NCBI GenBank assembly: GCA_030847615.1
Contig: JAUMIR010000001.1
Span: 384,196,687 to 384,260,686, forward strand
Length of the DNA: 64,000 bases
Reading direction: 5' to 3'
Origin: Gambelia wislizenii
Taxonomy: Eukaryota; Chordata; Lepidosauria; Squamata; Crotaphytidae
Both the position numbers and the translations under genes were made by a program. The stretch's first letter is position 1, and every line of letters starts with the position of its first letter. This document shows, piece after piece, positions 32,079-42,916 of this stretch. The notes beneath the pieces were generated by a model. It was not told the DNA's origin. It did not search any database and worked only from the letters and a program-made list of their open reading frames with translations.

Positions 32079-33180
32079 TTACAAGGAATACGGGCGGGTT
32101 ACAACAATAAAAACACATAGAACACAATAAAATTCAAAATTGGTCCCTTCCCAAACCCCCCAAACCCAATACTAAAATTACAATTAAATAAACACAATTT
32201 AAAAACAAGAATACAAAAGTTTAAAAAGAGAGATAATTGGTGGACAGAGTGACGCAGATCACCTTGTGTGGGGAGAGGAGTTAAGTTGGGAAGGCCTGCC
32301 AGAAGAGATCTGTCTTAAGAGCCTTTTTAAAGGCTGTAAGTGTAGAGATGTGATGGATCTCCTCTGGCAGGTCATTCCACAGTTTTGGAGCAGCAATGGA
32401 GAAGGCCCTCTGGCTCACCAATGTTCGCCTAGATTTTTTTGGCTGAAGTAGGTTCTTCCCCGAGGACCTTAGTGTGTGGGACGGACAATAAGGAAGAAGG
32501 TGATCCTTTAAGTATTCTGGTCCCAAGCCATGTAGGGCTTTAAAGGTAATAACCTACACCTTGTACTTTGCCCGGAACCGAATTTGCAACCAGTGAGGGG
32601 ACTTCAGGACCGGTGTTATATGGTCATTATGGGAAATATCAGTAATCAACATGGCTGGCATATTTCGTACAAGCTGAAGTTTCCGAACTTGGCACAAGGG
32701 TAGCCCCATGTAGAGCCCATTACAGAAGTCTAATCGAGAGGTTACCAGTGCAAGTACTACAGTTTCAAGGTCTCCCTGCTCCAGGAAGGGGCGTAGCTGG
32801 TGTATCAGCCAAAGCTGATAACAGGAGCTCCTGACTATCGCACCCACCTGAGCTGTCAAGTGAAGTGACAAGTCAAGGAGCACCCCCAAGCTGCAGACAG
32901 AGTCCTTCAAGGGAAGTGTGACCCCCATCCAGGACTGGCTGACATAACTCAATTCCCGGGTTCGGGTTTCCTATGACAAGTACCTCCGTCTTACCTGGAA
33001 TCAGCCTGAGTTGGTTTTCCCTCATCCATTCCATTAACGCCCCATGACAGGCATTCAGAAGAGAGATGCCATCCTTAGTTACTGTGTCAGTCCAAGACAT
33101 AGAGAAATATATTAGGGTGTCATCAGCGTACTGATGCCTCCGGATGATCTCGCCAGTGGCTTCATGTAAATGTTAAATAG
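32045..33180 (-). mobile_element. L2 LINE, 5'-truncated, antisense
   Basis: The minus strand ends in a 3' (AAT)n microsatellite (plus 32046-32078), the L2 signature. The reverse-transcriptase part is present from the QYADDT catalytic block (near 33125) through WMRENQLRLIPGKTEVLVIG (33040-33080), VCSLGVLLDLSLHLTAQVGA, DFCNGLYMGLP, HWLQIRFRAKYKV and an AFSIAAPKLWNDLPEEIHHI block (32352-32411) to a stop at 32281. Two frame changes (near 32950 and 32550) break it. Confidence 0.93.
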
Positions 33181-33189
33181 CATTGAGAA

Positions 33190-33678
33190 ACTCATCTAAG
33201 TTTTGTCCTACACTCAAAACACTCCTTCAGGACATGAAATTGAATATAAATATTAGTCCCAATCAATAGCCAAGTGTGCATGTTCTTCTGATGTCTTCAT
33301 TCTGATGATTTGCTGTGTCGCTTTTCAGATTCTTGCCTGAGTCTTCTTTGCTGCACAAACCTCTGCTCTTCTAAACTGGTAAATATTGCCCATGCTTCCC
33401 CAAATCTATTCCTTTATCCAACTCTTTCTGCCTTAATTCTTCGTTAGCCTTGTGTGGTCTCTTGTGAGGGTGAGTGCATGTGTGAATGCTTCCTTGTTTA
33501 TTTTCCAATTAAAACCATTTTAATTTACTTTAAACCCAGAGTTTCTGCAGTGAGTACTGGTATACACAGGTGCAAAGTTCCCGCCAGTTACCTGGCCTCT
33601 TGCAGCCATATCTTTGAGCTAAGTAAAATCCCCCAACTTAATATCATAATTTGCATCTCATGAGTGGGTCCCCACACA
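33190..33678 (+). mobile_element. LTR-like sequence, copy 3 of 3
   Basis: TATA-like GAATATAAATATT (33242 onward), AAGTGTGCATG, TAGCCTTGTGTGGTCTCTTG, CAATTAAAACC (33506 onward), a GGTATACACAGGTGCAAAG block and a GTCCCCACACA end. Same order and spacing as copy 1. Confidence 0.5.
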
Positions 33679-36547
33679 TTTGGATAACAATCGCACTGAT
33701 CTCATACCATTTTCCAAAAGTTATATCCATGCATAAGCTTAATGTAACAACTCAGAAGCAATTGGCCTGCTTTATTGATCTTGTGGTTAGGCTGATAAGA
33801 ACTAGGATAAATTGTACCAGATGTTAAGATAACTTTGCACTGCCGACTTCGAGTCATCATGGGTGTGGAGTGGAATTCATCATGATGTGAATAAATTACA
33901 ATGACCGACATGAAGGGAGATAGACTCACCATTGGACTGCTGTTTTTAGTGACATCTCTACAGTTTTGTAACATTTAATTCCGAACATGAAATCTGTCCT
34001 GGGGGTGTGGGGAGGATGGAAAGAGCCTGTTTTTGGTATTATATTACCACTTTAGTTGTCCATAGGTATGTCCATTTTAGCCAACTGCATGCTTATAAAG
34101 TAGCATTGAACTCAATCTTTGAGCACTGCCAGTGAAAAATTAATTCAAGATGATGTTGATCCTACCAGTTTATAGTAGCAGAATTTAAGCAAGATCACAG
34201 ATCACTGGCATTTTGAACCAGCTCCTAGCCTAGCTTGCACCTATGTTGTTCATTTAAAAAAATCTGCAGAGTAGAAGATAATTTCTCCCCTATTGACATT
34301 AACTGACAAATGTGAAGAAATCATAAAAAAGCATTATTCAGTAACAATCATTAATCCCAACTTTTTACTTGGAAGGATTGTAGCATACAGGGATTGTAGC
34401 TTTTACTAGGATGAACTGAACTGAACTGGATTGTATAATTGTGGATGAATTTTGGATGCCTGTCACAGTTCCTCTGGCATTTACTAAAACTGTTCCTGTT
34501 TATGCTAAGTGTTTATTTGGTCCAATATCTTTTTATACCTCCCATTGCTTTACTTCCATTTGCATTTTAAGTTATCTCCAGCACTATGCCAAGAGTAGTT
34601 AGTGTTGTATCCAACTCTGCCACCAGATCCTACTCCTGTTCAATGTTTGGAAGCATATGGCCATTAAAGATATATTTCCTAGTTTTGCTCTAATCCCGAG
34701 GCTCATTACCTTGCACTTTTCAGCACTGAATTGCTTCATCTGCCCATGCTCCAAGTCAATTCAAGTCATTCTAAATTTGATTGCCTTCCTGCTTTGTATT
34801 GACTGCTCCAGCTATAGGCTCAGCAGTCAATTTAATCTTCTTTCTTTTCATTTGTTAAACTAACAATTTCAGCTCAAACACTGATCTCTACGCCACCGTC
34901 TTCCATCCCAAGTTCTATTCATGTTCTGCGACTAGCTAGTTTTAGGTAGCTTTACTTACCTTATTAGCTCACCTCCACACATGTTACCTTTATCTCTTGT
35001 TAATATGGTTAGCCTGTATGTTCTTCTGTAACTGCACTGTGTTTCATTTGTGCTGCATTGTACTGTACTAGTTTTGTTCAGCAGAGTCTTATAGTTTGCC
35101 CTATGCAGCTTTTTTTAATGAAATTATAATTTCCTGATATTTACCCAATACTCTTATATTCAATGATCTTGAAGCTGTCACTGCTGAAATTCAAGTGTTC
35201 ATGTCAGATATTTGTTTTGCTGTCTTATATAAAATTATTAATGACACAGGAAGCAGACCAGTTAGTGAAACAAAACACAAAGTGATTATTCAATACAATA
35301 ATGGTTGTGGGAGGTGTTACTTGTTTCTTGTATGATCCATTCATTAGGATACCTTTCTTTTCTGCCAGCAGGACTATTCACCATCTCCCTCATAGGCTGC
35401 TTTAAAGCTTTGAAAAAGAAGACATCAGAAGATCTGATTGTGGCACTCAGAAGCTAAAGCTTCTTAGAATTGGACTTTAATGGTTCCACAGCTTCAAAAC
35501 TATTAACTTATTCATATAACAATTCTTAAGTTATCCCAGTTTTGTATTATTGTAAACTCATACTTGAGTTCTACACATGGCAAGAACTTCAGGGGTACAA
35601 GCATTTTCACCAGGGTGATATTTCAGATTACCAAAACCTTATAGCATTTTAAAGATACATGTACAAGTTGAGCATAAGTGGAGGCTCACAGAACTAACGT
35701 AGCAACAGATATGTTAGGGTTCTGAGGGTCCAACAACATTAGCCTTTTGTATTCCTTTTTTTAGTGCTACTCTTTAAAAAAGTAAGCATGACGGTATCAC
35801 CCTTCCTTGGTCATTGGGGGGAAATAAGGAAGCAAAGGCTTTGGCATGGCAGATGAGATGAGAAAGACACTTTCTATTGAAAGGTATGTCTCGTTACACT
35901 GCTGAGAGCCCTGGGACTTGGCGGGAGACTGGTTGACCCTGGCCCAGAATCAAGGGCAAAAGGAACCAGCAAAGTGGGTGGCAAAGTGTTCTTTGGTGGC
36001 AAAGTGTTCTGAACAACATGACTTGATCAACCTGCCATTGAGTTCCTGAGAAGAGTCACCATCAGCAAAGACATGAACCAGTATGATTTCATAGAATCAT
36101 GGGGTTGTCTAGATGAGATGATATCATGCTGATTGTTGTGCATTAATGCAAAATCTCAGCAGTGTTCATTTGTCTCCATGGTCCTTTGGGAAAATCGCTG
36201 GTATGCAAAGCTATCTGTTTGAAGTTCACATGCGGCCATACCTGTGAATCAACATGGTGGCTGAGACTGAATTACTCATGTTACTATAAGTTGTTGTCAC
36301 CACACAGTATTTTTTTTTAACTGCAAATCAAAGGTGGGCAAGTGCAAACCTTCTGCTAAAAAAAAAGCTGTTTGGCTGCCTCAGTGCATCAAAAAGTACA
36401 TGATCGGCACCACAAAATTCCAAAATGGTGCTTCCAGCCACTTTATTGCTGGCAAACCCACTCCCTGTGCACGTTTGACCAATAAACTTTCCACTTCCAC
36501 CCTCACCAAAAATGTGCAGGAATGTGGATTCGTTGTCCAAACAAGCA
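33679..36547. other. Long non-coding stretch with small repeats
   Basis: No host coding signal. About 34650-34840 resembles a very old antisense CR1/L3 3' region (TTGCACTTTTCAGCACTGAA, TTCATCTGCCCATGCTCC). A 17-bp unit GGTGGCAAAGTGTTCTT is duplicated at 35977-36010. Overlapping short frames on both strands at 36328-36606 have no recognisable content. Confidence 0.4.
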
Positions 36548-36660
36548 GTTCCACACATTTCAAGTATTTAAACATGGCTATCTTAACGTTCTCTTCTCCA
36601 GGCTGAACATACCCAGCTCCCTAAGCCAATCTTCTCTGACATGGCTTCCAGACCTACTCA
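36548..36660 (-). mobile_element. CR1 fragment, antisense
   Basis: TTTAAACATGGCTATCTTAAC and CTCTTCTCCAGGCTGAACAT and CCCAGCTCCCTAAGCC match the antisense CR1 at 29700-29800 over about 100 bases with a small internal deletion. Confidence 0.85.
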
Positions 36661-37823
36661 TCTGTCTGGTCAGCTTCTGCTCATATTTACCATCAGGAAG
36701 GTGCTAATCTGACCAGGGATACTTCCCATTTAATTTGGCTCCTAGATAAACTTACCACCCTGTTGGTCCTGATCAGGTGTGACTTATCCACCTGCTAGAT
36801 TAACATCTTCTCAGGCTTACCATCCCAAAGGTCATCATCTGGCTGGTAACACTTCCTGTTCACTTACATTCCAGGAAAAACCTACCACCATCAAGATAAT
36901 GACCCCATGTGACTTATTTTCCTGAACAGCCTGGTACTGTTGATTACCTATGTCCTGGTTTCTGTCCTGAATACTCTGTAGGATGTGGGGTGGATAAAAT
37001 GGGGTGTCTACAGGTCATTCATTTATGATAACCATGCAGATCTCTGGGTTTTATCTGCGTCCTCATGGAAGCAGCAGCACGTTGTCTCACTGTGGCATTT
37101 CAGATGAGAACAAGAGATCACCCATTTCTTATGAAAATCTCAGAGCATAAATACTCTACCTTTCAGCCTAGCTCTGAAATATATGGAGGAGGGATTTTAA
37201 GGTAGATCTTTGGCTGTGCTCTTTCCAAAACCAATAGATGGGGGAGAAAATCATGCTTTTGTATCATAGGGGTTCATTTGTTTAAACCTTGACTATATAA
37301 GCCCCTCAGAGAGGTAAGGGGTGCAGAGTCAGCTAAATAGGTGAACAAGAGTACAGTACCGTAGTCAAGGAGCCCAGGTCGGAAGCCAGAGATCCAGTAC
37401 AGTGAACTCAGTTCCAAAGAGTAGTCAGAGCAATCCAGGTCGAATCTAAAACGAAGCCAAAAGAGTAGTCAAAGTCCAATACAAGTTCAAACTAGTGAGA
37501 AAAACTACAAGAGGTTTGAGGAGTGTTCCTTCAGTGTTGCCCACGCGGCGGGAAAAAAAGGAACTGAACAGTTGGTGATTTATGGGGGCTTATATGGCCC
37601 AGGGATGAGGAGGGCAGAGCTCCTGCCCAAAAGTTTGAATTGAGGTTTCTGGAAGTGTCCAAAGTGCTCTGTGCAGGTGCAGGATTAATCCATTGTGTGA
37701 ATTCACAGAGACCATGAAGAAGAACTGTTTCTTGCCAAAGCACTCAGCACTGGCTCAGCTCTATCCGCTGGACGATCTGTAAGATGTTGTCTGCTGTGAA
37801 AACCTACTACAGTCAGCAAGAAA
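36661..37823. other. Non-coding stretch, no gene seen
   Basis: The interval about 37300-37560 is full of AGTC/CAAAG phrases similar in style to 11.6-11.8 kb and could be an LTR-element leader. I could not identify it. Confidence 0.4.
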
Positions 37824-38334
37824 GGGCTCATCTACACCAATATGCCAGCTCCCCACCAGTGTATTCTGCCTGTGGAGCTGGCCTGTTGCTTTCCTGTTAT
37901 CAGCACGAAATGGGATGAGTCCAGACTGCCATGCTGGTCTGTCCCTGCAGTCACAGCCATCTGTGTCACTCTCTCTGAAGCCAGGAATCCACCCCAAAGC
38001 ATGTGGGCAAGTCCCCCTGCATGTGATCAGCCTTGGTCACATGCGGCAGGACTCCTTCCTGGTATGGAAGAGTGAGGTAGATAGCAACTGCAACATAACA
38101 GAATGGGTTCCTGCAGTCACATGGGGCTTGATCTGTTTTTCGCCAACTGAAGCAGATTTTATCCTGTATTTTTTTAAAATGGGGTAATGGGCCTTACCCC
38201 AACTTCCCCCTGTCTTGGCCCCGGGGGTTGTGAGGATTGCCTGGGGACAATATGTGGCAAATGCCCTGCATTGTCTGGACTACAGGTTTCCACAACAGGG
38301 CCAAGATGAGGAAATAGACCATCTAGACAAGGCC
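37824..38334 (+). mobile_element. 530-bp TIR MITE, copy 3 of 3
   Basis: Begins GGGCTCATCTACACC and ends ATCTAGACAAGGCC. Internal GATCAGCCTTGGTCACATGC matches copy 1 almost exactly, and AATGCCCTGCATTGTCTGGA is the counterpart of the copy-1 block near its right end. Confidence 0.8.
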
Positions 38335-39109
38335 ATAGTCTTCTTTTACACAAGGTACTTGTGTCAATCTTGATACCATATCTATCTCTTAGTGTAGCTT
38401 GGAGTGGCTGCTGTCCCACATCAGAACAAATGGGAAGAACAACCATGCTGGAAACCCTTTCACTTTTCTTTCAACAATAGGGAGTGACATTAGTAAACCA
38501 CAATATGGACAAAGATACTACATTTTTAAAAAGACACTCTGGTGACATCTTGCCAGTAATATTGTGAAAACTATGCCAGATATCATTTTTTATTTAGATA
38601 TATAAAAGAGAAATTTATTCATGAGAGTCAGCTAATATTTAATCTCAGGAACAGCATCTTCTGGTAGTATCGCAGTGTCTTCAGTATTCATTTTGAGTCT
38701 GCAACTGCTTTCATAGCTATGCCCATATTGTATTAAAGGCAGTTTGAAAGGACCAGCTTGGTTGTATGCTGCAAGTTACATTATAGTAAAAGAGGCTCAC
38801 TTCAAACATTTTTCACTGTGCTCAGCTAAAACAACATAAGGTACAGAGTCTATAATCTAGAATCTTGAATGGTTTTTAATGCAGCAAAAGTGAAGGCACC
38901 AGGGCCAAATTCAAAGGAATATTTATTTTACATTTATTTATTTATTATTATTTTTTAACAGTAATACTAATTCACAAAGTAATATAAGGAAGTAATAAAC
39001 ATTCCGAAAGTAAAGAAACAAAACAACAAAAAGAGAGAAAAGAAAGAAGAAAAGATATATAATTACTAATAGCCATAACCACAGATTTTTGCACCATTTG
39101 ATTTCTTAT
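38335..39109. other. Non-coding stretch, A/T-rich at its end
   Basis: No coding signal. A (TTTA)n tract near 38925-38950 and purine-rich sequence to 39060 may include the decayed 3' part of the neighbouring L1. Confidence 0.4.
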
Positions 39110-41080
39110 TGCTCAATAAGTCCATGAACTATTTCCAGTCCTTGTTTTTTTTTAAAAAAATCTTCAATTCATTTAGAATCCATGTTAATTTGTCAACTTT
39201 ATTCTTCATGATTGTAACTCCCATATATTTAATCTTCTTTTTTCCACATTAAAATTTGAAAGAACTGTTAATTTATTTTCCTCTTCTGAAGTCATATTTT
39301 TAGTCAGCAATTTTGTTTTGTCATAATTCATTTTAAACCCTAAACATGTCCCAAATGCCTTATTTTTTTTTCCAGAAGAGCCTTCACCAAGTTCAGTGGG
39401 TTTTCTGTCATTGTCACAAGATCATCTACAGAAGCTCTCAGCTTGTACTTTTCTTTTTTTTAACCTTCACCTCACAAATTCTGTCATCTTGTCTAATATC
39501 TCTCAGTAGGGTCTCCAATGCCAAAATAAACAACAAAGGTGAGAACGGACAACCTCGTCTAGTTCCCTTTTATATTTCATTCAGCCTAGGTGCATTGCCA
39601 TTTCCTAAAATATGGGCCTTTTGAACTGAATAATTTGTTTTTATTGCCTGAGTAATATTTTCACCACAGTCCATTTTCTACAATACTTGAAATAAGTAAT
39701 TCCAAGAAATATTATCAAATTCTTTTTCTGCATCTAAAAAATTCAAAATCAAAACAGCCTTTTCATCATTATGATGTTCTAAAATTTCAATAATATTAAG
39801 AACAGTTCTTACATTGCTCCTTAGTTGTCTTCTTGGGAAAAATCCACTTTGGTCATCATGGATATTCTGAGAAATATGTTTTCTCAACCAGCATGCCAAA
39901 ATGGTAGTAAATATCTTATAATAATTATTTAATAATGAGATAGGTCTACAATTCTTTGTTAAGTCTTCTTTATGTCTCTGTCTCTCTCTCTGATTTCTTC
40001 ACAAACAAAGATTCAGGAAGGACTCATCCCGCGCTTTCTGCAAGCGTGCTGATGACTAAAAAGGTCAACCTGAGATAAACAAGTCCGGCTGCAGAAAGCA
40101 CAGCAGAAGGTCTCCTTGGGTGATGTTTCTGGGTTGTGATTCTTTCTGCGTTGTCAATTCTCTTCAAGACTTGTTGGGCGTGAGTTCTCAAATAAGGCTG
40201 CAGCATTGTGGATAGTGCGTTGCCATGCCTCCCGGTGTGAGGCCAGGGCGGACCATTGTTGGTGATCAATTTTGCTGAGCCTGAGATGTTGTTTCAGGGA
40301 GTCCTTGTATCATATTTTTTGGAGCGCCCCTCTTACGCTGACCCGTGGCATGTTCACCGTAGAGAAGTATTTTTGGGAGGCGATGGTCCTCCATCCTAGA
40401 AATGTGCCCTGCCCAGGGCAGTTGTGTTCTCAATATCATGGCCTCAATGCTGGTGATCCCTGCTTGCTCAAGGACAGCAACATTCGTCACATAGTCAGTC
40501 CAGTGACATTCCCTCAGGGGTCTGGCATCTGCCCTTTTCCTAACACACAATAGCACATCACACACAATATTTAGTGGTTGAAATAACTCATCTTCAGATA
40601 TTTTATAGTATACTGCAGATAGACTATTTGGGTCTGGCACTTTTCCAGGTTTAATCTTTTTAATTCCTTCAATAAGTTCCATATTTGTTACATGGCCATT
40701 GAAATTATGCTTTTGTTCCAAATGTAATTTGTCCAATTTGAGTTTATTCAAGTAATCTTCCATATCTGAGATTTTCTCATGGCCTCTTGCATATAAACCT
40801 CTATTGTATTCCTCAAAGGCATTTAGTATTTTCAGATCATCCATTGCAAATGTATCTCCCTTCCTGATCCTTGTGACAGATTTCTTTATCCTTTCCTGTC
40901 TCAACTTGTAGAAAAGCCACTTCCCATGTTTGCAAATTCAAAATTCTTCTGCTTAACATATAATTGTCATGTATTTATTGTACTTTAATCTTTTCTTGAC
41001 TCTCTATATCATTTTTTCCCTTACATTTTCCTTCCGGATTCTGAATATCATCCATCAACTCATCTTTTTAGCTTCTCTTT
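39110..41080 (-). mobile_element. L1 LINE fragment (ORF2 RT), antisense, split
   Basis: Minus-strand translation gives L1 ORF2 reverse transcriptase. Upstream of the split (40904 to about 40545) are MDDLKILNAFEEYNRGLY and IEGIKKIKPGKVPDPNSLS segments. Downstream (39970-39110) are NCRPISLLNNYYKIF, DQSGFFPRRQLRSN, LNFLDAEKEFDNISWNYLF (first catalytic Asp), a [13 protein letters not shown] block, and a KLRASVDDL segment in which the usual ADD reads VDD. An RTE-like LINE end of about 545 bp interrupts it. Stops are scattered throughout. Both ORF2 ends are missing. Confidence 0.9.
39975..40510 (-). mobile_element. RTE-like LINE 3' end inserted in L1
   Basis: The plus-strand left end is a (CT)n tract (GTCTCTGTCTCTCTCTCTGA), followed by the same C-terminal zinc-finger coding sequence and DHRLPKILLYGE block found at 50183-52031 and 57880-58245. 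Similarity to the 50.2-kb copy stops at CAGTCAGTCCAGTG (40505). The L1 reading frame continues on either side, so this is a later insertion. Confidence 0.85.
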
Positions 41081-42599
41081 CTCCCCCCCCCCCCGCCCCA
41101 GTTTGAAGTTATATTTGATAAATTGTCCTCTCATATAAGCTTTATTTGCATCCTAAAGTATTGTAGGCCCAAATTAATATTTATGATGAGTACACAATGC
41201 CCAGTCTCATCGGAAATACCCACAGAACCTACCACTTTCCTAGATATTTGCTTCTATTGTAAAAGTGCTCTTGCTGTCAAGAAAGTTCTCCTAATATTCT
41301 CTTGGGCAACATAGAACAAGCCATTGATGCCTTCTTTAGAATAACCTATCATATATTGAAGAGCACTATCTGCTAATATACATCTATACATAATGTTTGC
41401 CAACAGACCATTAGGTCAGCTTTAAAGACAGCAAGTCATACAACCTCCCCCATAGCCTTCTTCTCTCATTAACAAAGTGTGTTCAATCAGCACAAAAGAG
41501 AGGCACTCACAGGTCCTCCAGCCCTGCTCCTTCCATCTTCACTTTTATTGCTTTCTTCCCATGAAGGATAAGTCTGAACAGGAGTGTTTATCCTCTATAG
41601 AAACAGGTATCACTCCAAGACTAGCTCATGGACTGGAAACTGACTACTAGCTTCAGTCCTTTGGAACTTGAACAAAGGCCTTTTTAGCTTGCCCTTTGTT
41701 TTCTTTTAGGAAAACACACACATCTGACCAGGAGTGTAAAAATTATCCAGCTATCATTTATGCACTTAAGACTATAGGTTAAGTCTTCCTTGTTTTCATT
41801 GATTGTATGTAAGGCTGAAACCACATGTGGGGAATTAGAAGTGCTGAAATAGCTCATTCTGTCCCTGAAGTCAGAGCAGTCCAGACATGCCCTTATCAAA
41901 TCCTATCAGGGATCATTTGTGAAAGAGAAGAAATGGTTCCAGGTAAAAAGAGTCTCAGAGCATTATCATGAATAAGGATGGGAAAGGAGAAAACTTTTAA
42001 GTACATAGTGAACTTTCATCTATACCAAGGGAATGCAGGGACATGGACATAGTTTCTCTTGTTTAACAGGCTGTGTGTGTGTGTGTGTGTTTTAAAAGCC
42101 AGTTGCCTACTGGCAGCTACAGCTGACAAAGCTTATCAGCTTAAAGACCAGAGACAGGACAAGCAATAACAATATCCACAATGAAGCATCTGCAGAATAT
42201 GTCAAATGCTGTTTCCTTGATTTGGAGAGACTATTTGTAAATGGCTGGTTGTATCACCAATATTTGAAAACCATAGCATGCAAAGATTTCATTCTTCTAC
42301 CCAGATGCACTTGGAATTCACTTTAGTTCACATTCAGTCCCTATTTGTCAAAGGATGGCAAATACATTTGTTTTAACATACCTGATATCTTGGGATTTTT
42401 ACTTTCTCATGTGACTAATGCAGATAAAACTGCATTTTGGCTATATATAGCTTTCTTTTAGTTGGGCACTTGTGTCCAATGACATACATCCACTAATGGA
42501 ATGGACACTTGTTGAACAGTTTTCCACTTCCCCCTGCAGCTCTCTTGTATTTCTTCCATTCTTTAGGGCACTCCAGAGCATATTTGGGTTATGTGGTTA
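41081..42599. other. Non-coding stretch with simple repeats
   Basis: A C-rich run (41083-41100) and (GT)n at 42071-42090. No gene recognised. Confidence 0.45.
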
Positions 42600-42916
42600 G
42601 ACAGGAAGGGAAGTCCTCTTTTATGAAGATGGAGCAAGCTTGTTTTATGCTGCTCCAGAGACTAGGACATGGAGGAATGGACTCGAATTATAGGAAAATA
42701 AATTCCACCTAAACATTAGGAAGAACTTCCTGATTGTAAGAGCTGTTCGACAGTGGAATTCGCTGCCTCAGAGTGTGGAGTAGTCTCCTCCTTTGGATGT
42801 CTTTAAACAGAGACTGGATGGCCATCTGTTGAGAGTGATTTGGTTGTGTATTCCCGCATGGTAGGGTGTTGGACTGGATGACCCTCTTGGTTTCTTCCAG
42901 CTCTATGATTCTATGA
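42600..42916 (+). mobile_element. CR1 LINE 3' end
   Basis: Non-coding remnant: ATGAAGATGGAGCAAGCTTG, CTAAACATTAGGAAGAACTT, GACAGTGGAATTCGCTGCCT and the terminal GTTGGACTGGATGACCCTCT ending in TTCTATGATTCTATGA. Stops interrupt the frame. Confidence 0.92.

Noticed and set aside
36328..36606. Overlapping open frames on both strands (90 and 76 codons)
   Set aside because: No recognisable domain; the 3' part overlaps an antisense CR1 fragment.
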